Origin: Pseudomonadota bacterium | GTDB lineage: Bacteria > Pseudomonadota > Alphaproteobacteria > Acetobacterales > Acetobacteraceae | Assembly (NCBI GenBank): GCA_021808205.1 | Contig: JAKBCD010000068.1 | Coordinates: 1-7,537 of the forward strand | Reading direction: 5' to 3' | DNA length: 7,537 nt | Shown here: positions 6,658-7,537 of the stretch, piece after piece | How positions within the stretch are numbered: position 1 is the stretch's first letter | Layout: the number at the start of each line of letters is the position of its first letter | Notes under the pieces: generated by a model | Database searches by the model: none | The model's input: only the letters and a program-made list of their open reading frames with translations | Told to the model about the DNA's origin: nothing | Position numbers and translations under genes: made by a program

Positions 6658-7537
6658 ATGCAGAGCACCGCCATCATCATCGCCGCGGGGCTTGGCACGC
6701 GGATGAAATCCGCTTTGCCGAAAGCCGCGCATAAAATCGCCGGGCAGGCGATGCTGGCACATCTCATCGGCGCCGCCGAGATGGTGTTCGACCGGATAGC
6801 AGTGGTCGTGGGGCCAGAGATGAAGGCGCTGGAAACGCTTGCTGCTCCGCACGCGGTGGCGGTGCAGGCGGAACGACTGGGCACCGCCCATGCCGCGCGC
6901 CAGGCTGAGACATTTTTTGGTGAAGGCCCGGTGGCGGTGTTCTATGCGGACAACCCCCTGGTTTCAAACCAAACCATGCGCGCCCTGCTGGCGCGGCTGG
7001 CCAAGGGCGATGCCGGGCTGGTGCTGCTGGGCATGACCCCGCCAGATGCCGGCAAATATGGAAGGCTGGTGATGCAGGGCGACTATCTGGCCCGCATTGT
7101 GGAACATGCCGATGCAAACGAGGCCGAGCGCGCCATAGGGTTTTGCAACGCCGGCGGCATGGCGGCGCTGGGTACGGACATGCGCGACTGGCTGGCGCGG
7201 GTGACCAATAACAACGCCAAAAGCGAGTTCTACCTGACGGATATTGTGGCCATTGCCCGGGCCGAGGGCATAAATGTCGCGGCGCTGAATGCGCCTTACG
7301 ATGAATGCCTCGGCGTGAATTCCCGCGCGGAGCTTGCCGAAGCGGAGGCTGCCTTCCAGGCGCGGGCGCGGGCGCGCTTCATGGAAGCTGGGGTGAGCTT
7401 ACAGGCACCCGAAACCGTGTTTTTCGCGGCTGACACCGAGATCGGGCCGGATACGGTTATCGGCCCGCATGTGGTGTTCGGGCCGGGGGTAAAAATCGAC
7501 GGTAATGTCGAGATCAAGGCGTTCTCGCATCTCGAAG
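6658..7537 (+). CDS. glmU: GlmU, bifunctional UDP-GlcNAc pyrophosphorylase / GlcN-1-P acetyltransferase (3' end cut by the window)
   Basis: The first 293 residues are present and the frame stays open at the window edge. The uridylyltransferase domain is complete: AAGLGTRMKSALPK (9-22, with catalytic Lys22), QAERLGTAHA (70-79), YADNPLV (96-102, metal-binding Asp98), KYGRLV (133-138), IVEHADAN (147-154), FCNAGGMAAL (162-171) and GVNSRAEL (219-226, metal-binding Asn221). From about residue 257 the hexapeptide repeats of the left-handed beta-helix acetyltransferase begin (FAADTEIGPDTVIGP region). The enzyme makes UDP-GlcNAc from GlcN-1-P, acetyl-CoA and UTP, the precursor of peptidoglycan and lipid A. 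Intact family members are about 450 residues, so roughly one third is missing. ATG 6658 lies 2 nt after the NIPSNAP stop with no Shine-Dalgarno, so translation is probably coupled to that gene. Many GlmU proteins have GDxPL where this has ADNPL. Confidence 0.95.
   Translation, partial: MQSTAIIIAAGLGTRMKSALPKAAHKIAGQAMLAHLIGAAEMVFDRIAVVVGPEMKALETLAAPHAVAVQAERLGTAHAARQAETFFGEGPVAVFYADNPLVSNQTMRALLARLAKGDAGLVLLGMTPPDAGKYGRLVMQGDYLARIVEHADANEAERAIGFCNAGGMAALGTDMRDWLARVTNNNAKSEFYLTDIVAIARAEGINVAALNAPYDECLGVNSRAELAEAEAAFQARARARFMEAGVSLQAPETVFFAADTEIGPDTVIGPHVVFGPGVKIDGNVEIKAFSHLE

Noticed and set aside
7359..7380. GCGCGG-type short repeat within glmU
   Set aside because: It encodes an Ala-Arg run (QARARARF) in the linker helix before the beta-helix domain and is explained by codon use.

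Overview
This window looks like an ordinary core-chromosome segment of a GC-rich alphaproteobacterium. Gene content and protein style (MetX/MetW divergent from a chorismate mutase-HisC-TyrC run, and GlmU with a YADNPLV loop) suggest Rhodospirillales, most likely Acetobacteraceae. This placement is from memory of families; no search was run.

Layout. (1) 79-591, plus strand: a small RlpA-like double-psi beta-barrel lipoprotein with no SPOR domain. (2) 594-1056, minus strand: a decayed zinc-dependent alcohol dehydrogenase. Its N-terminal and extreme C-terminal ends are recognisable, the middle is deleted and the frame is broken. (3) 1196-3374, minus strand: a tight methionine operon, metX then a DUF805 membrane protein then metW, joined by two 4-nt ATGA stop/start overlaps. 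A weak hairpin follows metW. (4) 3375-3491: a 117-bp divergent intergenic region between metX and the chorismate mutase gene. (5) 3492 to the window edge, plus strand: a tight operon of chorismate mutase, hisC, tyrC, a NIPSNAP-family gene and glmU (cut at the 3' edge). Its junctions are +1, -8, +12 and +2 nt.

How the genes work together. The minus operon acylates homoserine for methionine synthesis: MetX is the enzyme and MetW its usual partner. The plus operon carries the chorismate-to-tyrosine branch: chorismate mutase makes prephenate, TyrC oxidises it, and HisC can transaminate aromatic keto acids as well as histidinol phosphate. GlmU makes UDP-GlcNAc for the cell wall. The NIPSNAP protein has no evident link to either pathway.

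I found no mobile element, CRISPR array, tRNA or rRNA gene, and no convincing new system. The points most worth a second look are the DUF805 gene coupled between metX and metW, the degenerate P-protein-like tail on the chorismate mutase, the NIPSNAP gene coupled to glmU, the cysteine pair beside the presumed active site of the RlpA-like protein, and the alcohol dehydrogenase remnant.
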